Source: WHSO01 sp050485485
GTDB lineage: Bacteria > Pseudomonadota > Alphaproteobacteria > SMXQ01
DNA: 64,000 nucleotides
NCBI GenBank assembly: GCA_050485485.1
Contig: JBJHBM010000010.1
Coordinates: 1-64,000, forward strand
Reading direction: 5' to 3'
Shown piece after piece: positions 8,449-16,284 of this stretch; positions within the stretch are counted from its first letter, which is position 1; every line of letters starts with the position of its first letter. The notes beneath the pieces are model-generated. The model searched no databases. It saw only the letters and a list, made by a program, of their open reading frames with translations, and had not been told where the DNA came from. A program made the position numbers and the translations under genes.

Positions 8449-9285
8449 TCAGGCGGCATCGGAAATAGTGTAGCGGCGCAGCAGGCGCACTTCCTCGCGC
8501 GGGAAATCGGTGCGCGCGTGGTTGACGCAGCGGTTGTCCCACATCAGGAAGTCGCCGGGCGTCCAACGGTGGGAATAGATGCGCGCGGGCGCTTCCGTGG
8601 CATCGATCAGGCGCGGCAGCAGGGCGTCGCTTTCGGCGCGGTCCATGCCTTCGATCCAGCGCGACATCAGGCGGTTGACGTAGAGCGCCTTGCGCCCGGT
8701 GGCGGGATGGACGCGTACCAGCGGGTGGCTCGCGGACGGCAACCGCGGGTCGCTTGCGTCGAAGGCGTCGGCGCTGGTGGCATCGAGCAGGTAGACGTTG
8801 CGGATGCGCTTGCCTTCGATCCGTGCCTTCACGTCGTCGGGAAGCGAATCATAGGCACCGTAGAGGTCGGCGAACTGGGTGTCTCCGCCCCGCGAGGGAA
8901 TACGGATCGCGTAGAGCGTGGTGGCGAGATAGGGGCTTGGACGGTGGCAACCGTCGGAATGGAACTGCATCTCCCCGTCGGGCAGGTTGCCGATCGGCTT
9001 GCCGTTCTTACGCACGTTGGAAACCAGCATCACCCCCTTCTTATATTCGGAGGTGGGCGTGCCGTCGGAGGGCTTCTTGTAGTCGGAATCGGCCCTGCCG
9101 AACAGGCCGCAGAAGCGGATCTGGTCGTCGGCGGAAACTTTCTGACCGGAGAAGCACAGCACTTGGTGGCGTGCGAAGGCTGCGCGCACCGCCTGAAGGT
9201 CGTGGCCGGCCAGGCCGGCGCGGAGATCGACCCCTTCGACACGCGCGCCGAGCACGGGCGAAAGCGGCGTGACGGTAACGGTCAT
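8449..9285 (-). CDS. TauD/TfdA-family Fe(II)/2-oxoglutarate-dependent dioxygenase (first copy)
   Basis: 278 residues. The iron facial triad is visible as His109 and Asp111 (the HSD motif) and a distal His256 in CVNHARTDF; an Arg at about 267-271 (RLLRRY) would bind the 2-oxoglutarate carboxylate. These enzymes hydroxylate a C-H bond next to a leaving group or carboxylate, coupled to 2-oxoglutarate decarboxylation. The substrate is unknown. A second family member sits at 15287-16174 and shares long stretches including HPLVR.HP.TGRK, LLMWDNRC-type and VNRLM motifs, so they are paralogues. This copy faces the tctABC genes and is divergent from the ribBA-like gene. The carboxylate transporter beside it suggests its substrate may be imported. 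Confidence 0.88.
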   Translation of the reverse strand: MTVTVTPLSPVLGARVEGVDLRAGLAGHDLQAVRAAFARHQVLCFSGQKVSADDQIRFCGLFGRADSDYKKPSDGTPTSEYKKGVMLVSNVRKNGKPIGNLPDGEMQFHSDGCHRPSPYLATTLYAIRIPSRGGDTQFADLYGAYDSLPDDVKARIEGKRIRNVYLLDATSADAFDASDPRLPSASHPLVRVHPATGRKALYVNRLMSRWIEGMDRAESDALLPRLIDATEAPARIYSHRWTPGDFLMWDNRCVNHARTDFPREEVRLLRRYTISDAA

Positions 9286-9449
9286 GGACGGCCTCCCTGC
9301 TTCTCATCGCGGTTTCCTGCGCAGTCTAGCGAGCGCGGCGCCGTCCGCCAAGCCGGGGCCGGCGCCCTTGATCGGGGCGGGCGGGCGGGATACCTTGCCG
9401 TGCCGCGCCGCCGGGAATACCGGCGCGGCCCGCAAAAGGACCGGAAAAC

Positions 9450-10586
9450 GTGGCCGAATCAGAGCTTTCTCCCATCGACGCCGTGATTGAGGACGCACGC
9501 CAGGGGCGCATCTTCATCCTCGTGGACGACGAGGGACGGGAGAACGAAGGCGACCTCGTCATTCCGGCCGAGAAGGCGAGCCCCGAGGCCATCAACTTCA
9601 TGGCCAAGTACGGACGCGGCCTGATCTGCCTCGCGCTCACCCCGGAGCGCGCTCAGGCCCTCGGCCTGCAGCTGATGTCGGCAAACAACCAGTCGCGCCA
9701 CCAGACCGCCTTCACCGTCTCGATCGAGGCGCGTGAGGGCGTCACCACCGGCATCTCCGCCGCCGACCGTGCCCAGACCGTCGCGGTCGCCATCAATTCC
9801 AACCGCGGCCGCGAGGACATCGTCACCCCCGGCCACGTATTCCCCCTGATCGCGCAGTCGGGCGGCGTGCTGGTGCGCGCCGGCCATACCGAGGCGGCGG
9901 TGGACGTGGCCCGCCTCGCCGGGCTCAACCCGTCGGGCGTGATCTGCGAGATCATGAATGACGACGGCACCATGGCGCGCCTGCCTGACCTCATCGGGTT
10001 CGCGAAGAAGCACGGGCTCAAGGTCGCCTCGATCGCCGACCTGATCGCCTACCGCCGCCGTACCGAGCGCATCGTCGAGAAAGTTGCGGAAACCACCATC
10101 GACAGCCGCTTCGGCGGCACGTTCCGCCTCCACGTCTTCGCCAACAAGGTCAACTACGCCGAGCACGTGGCGCTCACGGTGGGCGACCTCTCCGGCCCGG
10201 AGCCGGTGCTGGTCCGTATGCACGCGCTCAACCTGCTGGGCGACGTGCTGGGCGACACCACCACCACCCAGTTCGCCGCCGGCGAGCCGCGCGACCGCGC
10301 GACCGAGCTGCAGGCATCCATGCGCCTGATCGGGGAAAAGGGCCGCGGCGTGATCGTGATCATCCGCGAGCCCACCCCCACCGCAGTCTCCCGCTTCGTG
10401 CAGGAGCGCGAGGGCAAGCCGCTCACCAAGCCGATCGCGGAGCTGCGCCAGTATGGCGTCGGCGCGCAGATTCTGCTCGAGCTCGGGGTCCGCAACATGG
10501 TCCTGCTGACCAACGCCAAGCGCACCATCGTCGGGCTCAACGGCTACGGGATCAACCTGGTGGCGCAGCAGCCGATCCCAGGGTGA
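9450..10586 (+). CDS. ribB: 3,4-dihydroxy-2-butanone-4-phosphate synthase with degenerate GTP cyclohydrolase II-like C-terminal domain
   Basis: 378 residues. Residues 1-205 are a complete DHBP synthase domain, with the DDEGRENEGDL acidic loop at 26-36 and PGHVFPL and RAGHTEAAVDLA-like segments that bind ribulose 5-phosphate. It makes the four-carbon unit of riboflavin. Residues about 210-378 align with GTP cyclohydrolase II, but the zinc ligands are gone: the first Cys is Asn in HALNLLGD, and the CxC pair is replaced by Thr residues (DTTTTQF). The tail therefore should not open the GTP ring. This matches the RibBX-like arrangement known in alphaproteobacteria. The GTG start has AAAAGGA eight bases upstream. 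No FMN riboswitch is evident in the 164-bp leader. A separate functional ribA is expected elsewhere. Confidence 0.9.
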   Translation: MAESELSPIDAVIEDARQGRIFILVDDEGRENEGDLVIPAEKASPEAINFMAKYGRGLICLALTPERAQALGLQLMSANNQSRHQTAFTVSIEAREGVTTGISAADRAQTVAVAINSNRGREDIVTPGHVFPLIAQSGGVLVRAGHTEAAVDVARLAGLNPSGVICEIMNDDGTMARLPDLIGFAKKHGLKVASIADLIAYRRRTERIVEKVAETTIDSRFGGTFRLHVFANKVNYAEHVALTVGDLSGPEPVLVRMHALNLLGDVLGDTTTTQFAAGEPRDRATELQASMRLIGEKGRGVIVIIREPTPTAVSRFVQEREGKPLTKPIAELRQYGVGAQILLELGVRNMVLLTNAKRTIVGLNGYGINLVAQQPIPG

Positions 10587-10587
10587 A

Positions 10588-10617
10588 GGCGGCCGCGGGA
10601 CGGTTGTGCCGGCCGCC
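10588..10617 (+). terminator. Hairpin after the ribB-like gene
   Basis: GGCGGCCG (10588-10595) pairs with CGGCCGCC (10610-10617) across 14 nt, starting two bases after the stop codon. No T tract follows, so it could be a weak terminator or 3'-end stabiliser ahead of the next operon. Confidence 0.45.
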
Positions 10618-10695
10618 GTGCCGGGCTAGGTTGCTTAGAATACGAACGAGCCGCATAAGATCAAGACGGCATGCTTTTCGGGAGAACGGTAATCT

Positions 10696-11493
10696 ATGAC
10701 TGACGCATCCGGACGGGTCGAGACCGTCACAGCCTTCGACATGGGCATCGAGGTCGAGCGGCGCGGAAAGGGCGCGCCGCTCGTCTTGTTCTACGACGAG
10801 GAGGCGCTGACGCTGGAGAGCCCGATCCTCGACGCCCTCGCCCGTTCCAACGAGCTGGTGATCGTTTCGCCCCCCGGCTTCGGCAAGTCCGAGCGCCCGT
10901 CGTGGATCGATACCATCGACGACGTGAGCTACATCATGCTCGACGCGCTGGACGCGCTCGGGATCGAACGCGCTCCGATGGCTGGCTTCGGGCTCGGCGG
11001 CTGGATCGCGGCCGAGATCGCGGTTAAGACCACCCGGCACATCTCGCGCCTGGTGCTGGTGGACCCGTTCGGGATCAAGGTGGGCGGCCCGTTCGACCGC
11101 GACATCCAGGACATCTGGGCGCTGCATCCCGACAAGGTGCTGGAGCTCAAGTACGCCGACCCGGAAAAGGGCCGTATCGACTACACACAGATGGCGGAAT
11201 CGAAGCTCGAAATCGTCGCCCGCAACAAGGAGACCTACGCGCGGCTGTGCTGGCAGCCCTACATGCACAACCCCAAGCTCCGGGGGCGCCTGCACCGCAT
11301 CGACGTGCCGACACTGGTGGTCTGGGGGGCGCGGGACGGCATCGTCACGCCGGCCTACGGCAAGGCTTTCGCCGCCGAAATCCCAGGCGCGCGCTTCGAG
11401 ACCGTCGCCGATGCGGGCCACTTCCCGCACCTCGAGCAACCCGACGCTTTCCTCGCACTGGCCGATGGCTTCCTCGCCAAGGCCGATGCCTGA
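10696..11493 (+). CDS. Alpha/beta-hydrolase-fold protein lacking the nucleophile
   Basis: 265 residues with the strand and helix order of the alpha/beta hydrolase superfamily: the SPPGFGKSERP loop at 59-68, the acid Asp214 in WGARDG, and His242 in DAGHFPHLEQP. The nucleophile elbow, normally G-x-S-x-G, reads G-F-G-L-G at 97-101, so the catalytic Ser (or Cys/Asp) is Gly99. The usual HGG oxyanion motif near residue 33 is also absent (LFYDEE). It is therefore unlikely to be an ordinary esterase; a lyase, cofactor-independent oxygenase or binding role is possible. It is the first gene of a tight plus-strand set with a luciferase-like monooxygenase 31 bp downstream, a second hydrolase with an intact Ser, and a flavin reductase. 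Superfamily firm, function unknown. Confidence 0.85.
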   Translation: MTDASGRVETVTAFDMGIEVERRGKGAPLVLFYDEEALTLESPILDALARSNELVIVSPPGFGKSERPSWIDTIDDVSYIMLDALDALGIERAPMAGFGLGGWIAAEIAVKTTRHISRLVLVDPFGIKVGGPFDRDIQDIWALHPDKVLELKYADPEKGRIDYTQMAESKLEIVARNKETYARLCWQPYMHNPKLRGRLHRIDVPTLVVWGARDGIVTPAYGKAFAAEIPGARFETVADAGHFPHLEQPDAFLALADGFLAKADA

Positions 11494-11524
11494 ACGCAAT
11501 CCGAGAGCATAGGGAGACCACGCC

Positions 11525-12697
11525 ATGCGCTGCTGGCACTTCACAGAGATGCCGTACCCCCACCTCCCCGATCTCGACGCGATCGATTCGATCCGGGTGA
11601 CGATCCCCAACAAGTACTACGATCCCAAGGTCGGCGCAGACCTCTACCAGCGCTATCTCGACGAGCACGTGATCGCCGACGAGCTCGGCCTCGACATCAT
11701 GCTCAACGAGCATCACCAGACCGCCACCTGCACCGACGTGGCGGCGCCGCTGTCGGCCGCGATCCTCGCGCGCCAGACCAGGACCGCGCGCATCTGCATC
11801 CTCGGCAACCCGATGGCCAACCGCGCCGATCCGGTGCGCGTCGCCGAGGAGATGGCGATGATCGACGTGATCTCGCGCGGGCGGCTCGACTGTGGCTTCG
11901 TGCGCGGCGTCCCCTACGAAACCTTCGCCGCCAATACCAACCCGACCCAGACGCTGGAGCGCCTGTGGGAAGGCATCGACCTGTGCGTCAAGGCCTGGAC
12001 CACCCACGATGGGCCGTTCAACTTCGAGGGCAAGTTCTGGCACAAGCGCCAGGTCAACGTGTGGCCGCGCTGCTGGCAGCAGCCGCACCCCCCTGTGTGG
12101 ATCACCGGCTCGTCGGACAAGGAGAACATCATGGAGGTGGCGCGACGCGGCTTCACCTTCGCCATGTTCCTGCAGCCGCACGAGAAGGTGAAGGAGATGT
12201 TCGACGCCTACCGCTCGTGCGCGATCTACGACGACCCCGAGGAGGTGCGCCGCCACATCGCCTACATGCCGCTGGTGGCGACAGCCGACACCGAGGCCGA
12301 GGCCGAGGCGCTGGCCCAGAAGCTCGCCTGGTACCTGCAGGCCAAGACCGCGCCGCAGTTCCGCAACCCGCCGGGCTACGTCCCCGTCTCGTTCAACGTC
12401 AACGCGCTCAAAGGCACCTACACCGGGCGCACCGACGCGGTGCGCGCGCGCGGCCTCGACTACCTGCGCGAACAGGGCGTGATGATCTACGGCACGCCCG
12501 ACCAGGTGTTCGAGCAGATCAAGCGCTTCTACGGGCTGGTGGGCGGCTTCGGGCAGCTCCTGATGATGCAGCAGGCCGGCTTCGTCACCCACGAGGAGAC
12601 GGTGAAGAGCATGACGCTGTTCGCCAAGGAAGTGTATCCGCGGGTCAAGGAGGAGTTCGCCTTCCGTCCTGCCAAGAAGGGCGCGGCCGCCGAGTAG
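11525..12697 (+). CDS. LLM-class flavin-dependent oxidoreductase (luciferase-like monooxygenase)
   Basis: 390 residues with the TIM-barrel sequence pattern of bacterial luciferase relatives: LNEHHQTATCTDVAAPLSA near 60-78, LGNPMANRADPVRVAEEMAMIDVISRGRLDCGFVRG near 95-130, and PVWITGSSDKE near 196. Such enzymes use reduced FMN, supplied by a separate reductase, to insert oxygen into aldehydes, ketones, alkanesulfonates or heterocycles. The matching reductase is encoded two genes downstream (13572-14066). Two alpha/beta-hydrolase proteins flank it, a common arrangement when the monooxygenase makes an ester or ring-opened product that is then hydrolysed. The start has AGGGAGACC upstream. The substrate cannot be inferred from sequence; it is most likely a small catabolic substrate rather than a light-emitting one. 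Confidence 0.9.
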   Translation: MRCWHFTEMPYPHLPDLDAIDSIRVTIPNKYYDPKVGADLYQRYLDEHVIADELGLDIMLNEHHQTATCTDVAAPLSAAILARQTRTARICILGNPMANRADPVRVAEEMAMIDVISRGRLDCGFVRGVPYETFAANTNPTQTLERLWEGIDLCVKAWTTHDGPFNFEGKFWHKRQVNVWPRCWQQPHPPVWITGSSDKENIMEVARRGFTFAMFLQPHEKVKEMFDAYRSCAIYDDPEEVRRHIAYMPLVATADTEAEAEALAQKLAWYLQAKTAPQFRNPPGYVPVSFNVNALKGTYTGRTDAVRARGLDYLREQGVMIYGTPDQVFEQIKRFYGLVGGFGQLLMMQQAGFVTHEETVKSMTLFAKEVYPRVKEEFAFRPAKKGAAAE

Positions 12698-12735
12698 CGG
12701 CCGCTTTCCTGCCGCGACGGGCACGACGGGAGACG

Positions 12736-13575
12736 ATGAAGACCCCGGGCCAGTACATCGCCATCGACGGCGTCAGGACCCACTACTTCGAGGCGGGCCG
12801 GCGTACCGGCGCGCCCAGCGTCCTGCTGCTGCATTCCGCCGAGTTCGGCGGCGCAGCCGAGCTATCGTGGGAGTTCAACCTCGACGCCGTAGCCGAGCAC
12901 TTCCACGTCCTTGCTCCCGACCACCTGGGCTTCGGGCGCACCGACAAGCTGTTCGACTTCTGCGGCCAGTTCGACCGGCGCATCCGCCACGTTCGGCGCT
13001 TTCTCGAGGCGATGGAGGTGAAGGAAGCCTACGTGGTGGGCTCGTCCATGTCGGGCGGGCTATCGCTCACGGTAGCGGCGCGCGCCGAGCCCGACTGGCC
13101 GATCCGTAAGGTCGTCACCTGCTCGGGCGGCGGCTTCGCGCCCGCCAACGAGGCGCGCGCCGTGCTCAACACTTACGACGGGACCCCCGAGCACATGCGC
13201 CGCATCGTCGCCACCATGTTCGTCGATCCCCGATGGGCGGCGGACGATGCCTACATCGCGCGGCGCCAGGAGCTCGCCACCCTACCGGGCGCCTGGGAAG
13301 CAACCGCCGCCGCCCGCTTCAAGGCCCCGTTCAGGGGCAAGGGCGGGCCGTCCGAGCGCGAGGCGCTCGACTATTCCAGCATCAAAGTCCCCTGCCTGGT
13401 GATGGCGGGTGCGCGCGATCCCCTGCGCCTGCCCGGCTATGCCGACGAGCTCGCCGCCGCGATTCCGGGCGCGCGGCTCCACGTGTTCGAGAACGCGGCC
13501 CACATGCCCAACATCGAATGCGCCGAGGCGTTCAACGACGTGCTGATCCGGTTCCTGAAGGAGGAGTCCCCATGA
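12736..13575 (+). CDS. Alpha/beta hydrolase, MhpC-like, intact triad
   Basis: 279 residues. The nucleophile elbow is G-S-S-M-S with Ser104 (the second Gly of the usual motif is Ser), the acid is Asp228 in AGARDP, and the base is His256 in NAAHMPN. The PDHLGFGRTDK segment and the C-terminal layout are those of meta-cleavage-product hydrolases and related carboxyl-ester hydrolases. It lies 38 bp after the luciferase-like monooxygenase and its stop overlaps the flavin reductase start by ATGA, so it belongs to the same transcript. The frame stays open far upstream, but the ATG at 12736, preceded by GGGAGACG, gives the correct family N-terminus. A hydrolytic step on the monooxygenase product is inferred. 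Confidence 0.88.
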   Translation: MKTPGQYIAIDGVRTHYFEAGRRTGAPSVLLLHSAEFGGAAELSWEFNLDAVAEHFHVLAPDHLGFGRTDKLFDFCGQFDRRIRHVRRFLEAMEVKEAYVVGSSMSGGLSLTVAARAEPDWPIRKVVTCSGGGFAPANEARAVLNTYDGTPEHMRRIVATMFVDPRWAADDAYIARRQELATLPGAWEATAAARFKAPFRGKGGPSEREALDYSSIKVPCLVMAGARDPLRLPGYADELAAAIPGARLHVFENAAHMPNIECAEAFNDVLIRFLKEESP

Positions 13576-14066
13576 ACCCCGCCGACGCCAAGCCCGTCGA
13601 GGCCGCCGTGCTGCGCAATTTCGCGGGCCACTTCGCCACCGGCGTGACCGTGCTCACCACCCGCGACGGCGCGGGCCGGCACTACGGCCTCACTATGAAC
13701 GCGGTGAGCTGCGTGTGCCTCGAGCCGCCGCTGTTCCTCGCCTGCGTGGACAAGAAGTCGGCGACCCTCGGCCCGCTGCTCGAGAGCGGCGTGTTTGCCC
13801 TCAACATCCTCGCCCTAGACCAGGACAAGGTCTCCAACACCTTCGCCTCCAAGGGCGAGGACAAGTTCGCCGGTGTGCCGACCGAGACGGGCGACCTGGG
13901 CGTGCCGCTGATCGCGGGCGCGCTCGCCGCCGCCGAGTTCCGGGTGGTCCGCACGGTGGAGGCCGGCGACCACGTCATCTTCATCGGCGAGGCGGTCGCC
14001 GCCCGCAACGAGGACAAGGACCCGCTGCTCTACTTCCGTGGCCGCTATGGCCGTCTGACGGCCTGA
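13572..14066 (+). CDS. Flavin reductase (FMN-binding split-barrel, HpaC/RutF-like)
   Basis: 164 residues, the usual length for short-chain flavin reductases. Signatures are FATGVTVLTTRDG near residue 22, GLTMNAVSCVCLEPPLFLACVDKKS near 39-62 and the C-terminal GDHVIFIGEAV followed by PLLYFRGRYG. These proteins reduce free FMN or FAD with NAD(P)H and hand it to a partner oxygenase, here most plausibly the luciferase-like monooxygenase at 11525-12697. The ATG overlaps the upstream hydrolase stop by four bases, so translation is coupled. It is the last gene of this operon; corA follows after 40 bp in the same direction but is functionally unrelated. Confidence 0.9.
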   Translation: MNPADAKPVEAAVLRNFAGHFATGVTVLTTRDGAGRHYGLTMNAVSCVCLEPPLFLACVDKKSATLGPLLESGVFALNILALDQDKVSNTFASKGEDKFAGVPTETGDLGVPLIAGALAAAEFRVVRTVEAGDHVIFIGEAVAARNEDKDPLLYFRGRYGRLTA

Positions 14067-14106
14067 GGCGGCGGACGAACCGCGCAGCGGGGGAAAGGAC
14101 GGCGCC

Positions 14107-15315
14107 ATGACCGAAACGACCCCGCCGCCAACGCCCGAAGACGCGCCAGCCCCCACCGACGGACCCCTCGCCCACGACATCCCGCTCGCGCGTCGCACCG
14201 CGCCCGGCGCGGCCCCCGGCACCCTGGTCTCCGACCCTGCCGCGCCGCGTCCGCGCATCCGCGTGATCGCCTACGATGCCGGCGGCTGCACCGAGGACGA
14301 GGACGATGCCGTCGACGTGGAAAGCCTGCCCGGCCGCGTGCGCCCCGGCACGGTCACCTGGATCGACGTGGTGGGGCTCGGCGATGCGGCGGTGATCCAG
14401 CGCCTCGGCGAGCTCTTCAACCTGCACCGGCTCGCGCTCGAGGACGTGATCCACGTCCACCAGCGCCCCAAGGTGGAGGACTACGGCGACCGGCTGTTCG
14501 TGGTGTTCCGCATGGTGGACCCGTCGGCGGAGGAAGCTTCCGAGCAGGTCGCGCTGTTCCTCGGCAAGGAGCTGGTCATCACCTTCCAGGAGCGTCCCGG
14601 TGACGCCTTCGAGCCGGTGCGCAATAGGCTGCGCCAGGGCCGGGGCGTGATCCGGAATCACGGCGCGGACTATCTCACCTATGCGCTGCTGGACGCCAGC
14701 ATCGACCAGATGTTCCCGGCGCTCGAGACCTACGACGACACGCTCGACACCCTCACCGAGGACGTGCTGCGCACCCCCGACCCGGAGATTGCCCACCACC
14801 TGCACGTGGTCAAGCGCGAACTCCTCAACCTGCGGCGCATCGTGTGGGCGAGCCGCGAGATGATCAACAACCTGATGCGCGGGGATTTCACGCTGATCCG
14901 CGTGGAGACCCGCACCTACCTGCGCGACTGCTACGACCACTGCATCCAGCTCATGGACATGCTGGAGATGCAGCGCGAGGTGACGGCGAGCCTGTTCGAC
15001 ATCCACCTCTCCAGCCTGTCGAACCGGCTCAACGAGATCATGAAGGTGCTGACGATGATCGCCACCATCTTCATTCCACTCGGCTTCATCGCCGGCATCT
15101 ACGGCATGAACTTCGATCCCGAAGCCTCGCCCTGGAACATGCCGGAGCTCGACTGGTACTTCGGCTATCCGTTCGCACTCTCGGTCATGGCCGTGACGGC
15201 CGTCGGCCTGCTGCTGTGGTTCCGCAGGAAGGGCTGGATCGGGCGGCCGCGCTGGCGCCGGATCGCGGCGACGCACGTGCGGCGCCTCAGGCGGGGACCT
15301 CGCCCAGCACCGTGA
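14107..15315 (+). CDS. corA: CorA-family magnesium/cobalt transporter
   Basis: 402 residues. A long acidic and proline-rich N-terminal lead (about 60 residues) precedes the cytoplasmic alpha/beta domain with LHRLALEDVIHVHQRPKVEDYGD near 104-126, a long helical segment, and two C-terminal membrane helices separated by the GMN motif (IYGMNF near residue 335). CorA forms pentamers that conduct Mg2+ and Co2+ down the membrane potential. The helix 1 sequence KVLTMIATIFIPLGFIAGIYGMN is canonical. Its 3' end overlaps the 3' end of the convergent dioxygenase gene by 29 bp. The basic tail after the second helix (RRWRRIAATHVRRLRR) is more extended than in most CorA proteins. The N-terminal lead could be shorter if a later start is used. 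Confidence 0.93.
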   Translation: MTETTPPPTPEDAPAPTDGPLAHDIPLARRTAPGAAPGTLVSDPAAPRPRIRVIAYDAGGCTEDEDDAVDVESLPGRVRPGTVTWIDVVGLGDAAVIQRLGELFNLHRLALEDVIHVHQRPKVEDYGDRLFVVFRMVDPSAEEASEQVALFLGKELVITFQERPGDAFEPVRNRLRQGRGVIRNHGADYLTYALLDASIDQMFPALETYDDTLDTLTEDVLRTPDPEIAHHLHVVKRELLNLRRIVWASREMINNLMRGDFTLIRVETRTYLRDCYDHCIQLMDMLEMQREVTASLFDIHLSSLSNRLNEIMKVLTMIATIFIPLGFIAGIYGMNFDPEASPWNMPELDWYFGYPFALSVMAVTAVGLLLWFRRKGWIGRPRWRRIAATHVRRLRRGPRPAP

Positions 15316-16174
15316 GGCGGCGCATCAGCCGGTCCTGGGTCGGGTCGAAGTCCCGGCGCGCGTGGGAGACGCAGCGGTTGTCCCACATCAGCAGGTCGCC
15401 GAGCCGCCAGCGGTGCTCGTAGACGAAGTCCGGGTTCTCGATGTGGTCGAACAGGCGCGCGAGCAGCCCGTCGCTCTCCGCCTTCGGCAGGCCGACGATC
15501 TCACGCGTCATCAGGCGGTTCACGAACAGGCACTTGCGCCCGGTGACGGGATGGGTGCGCACCAGCGGGTGCGCGTGACGCGGCGCGTCGTTAGACACCG
15601 CCGCCGCCGTGTGGGTCGCGCCCGCGTCGTAGTCGTAGACGTGGAGCGCCTCGAGGCCGGCGAGGCGCTTCCTGGTCGCATCATCGAGCGTGTCGTAGGC
15701 GCGCTCGAGGTCGCAGAACAGCGTGTTGCCGCCGGTTTTCGGAATTTTCATGGCGTAGAGGATGGTCGCCTTGGCCGGGCGCGGCTGGTAGCACTGGTCG
15801 ATGTGGAACATCATCTCGCCGACCGGCAGGGCGTGGACGTACTCCCCGTTCTCCTTGAGGTTGGAGATGTACATGATCGCCGGGTCCTCGCCCGAGAACT
15901 GGCCGGTGTGGATGGTGGCGAGCGTGCCGATGCGGCGCCCGAAGCGCAATTGGTCCTCGGCCGTGAGGTTCTGGCCGCGCACGCAGATGACATGGGACTG
16001 GTGCCAGATGTCCATGACGACCCGGAACGTCGCGTCGCTCATCTGGCCGGCAAGGTCCACGTTGAGAATCTCCGCCCCGTGCGGCGCATGGCGCAGGACC
16101 TCGACGCCCTGGTAGGTCTCAGCCCGGCCCGGCGCGAGGGTGGTTTCGGGGAAATCGGCAAGCTGGACGGCCAT
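15287..16174 (-). CDS. TauD/TfdA-family Fe(II)/2-oxoglutarate-dependent dioxygenase (second copy)
   Basis: 295 residues. The iron ligands are His124 and Asp126 (HID motif) and His271 in CVSHARRDF, with Arg282-286 (RLMRRL) positioned for 2-oxoglutarate. It is paralogous to the 8449-9285 protein; both contain HPLVR.HP.TGRK near the middle, VNRLM and LMWDNRC. Sequence differences around the first His (GEMMFHIDQCYQ against GEMQFHSDGCHR) suggest a different substrate pocket. It is transcribed in the same direction as the SDR, aldolase-like and MarR genes and lies 110 bp downstream of the SDR. The AT-rich stretch in that gap (about 16207-16245) may hold a promoter. The substrate is unknown. Confidence 0.88.
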   Translation of the reverse strand: MAVQLADFPETTLAPGRAETYQGVEVLRHAPHGAEILNVDLAGQMSDATFRVVMDIWHQSHVICVRGQNLTAEDQLRFGRRIGTLATIHTGQFSGEDPAIMYISNLKENGEYVHALPVGEMMFHIDQCYQPRPAKATILYAMKIPKTGGNTLFCDLERAYDTLDDATRKRLAGLEALHVYDYDAGATHTAAAVSNDAPRHAHPLVRTHPVTGRKCLFVNRLMTREIVGLPKAESDGLLARLFDHIENPDFVYEHRWRLGDLLMWDNRCVSHARRDFDPTQDRLMRRLTVLGEVPA

Positions 16175-16284
16175 CGTGCTACCTCGTGCGGGGCGGCGAG
16201 GCGCCCCAAATAATAAGAAATCTAAGTATTCGGATTATAGGGATTCCCGCCCGCCGCCGTCAACGGGCGGGGAACGCTCGTCCG

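Noticed and set aside
9286..9449. Possible FMN riboswitch before the ribB-like gene
   Set aside because: I looked for the conserved AGGG...GGGGTGA and CCCACCGGCGGT-type elements and they are absent; the leader is only 164 bp and is shared with a divergent gene.
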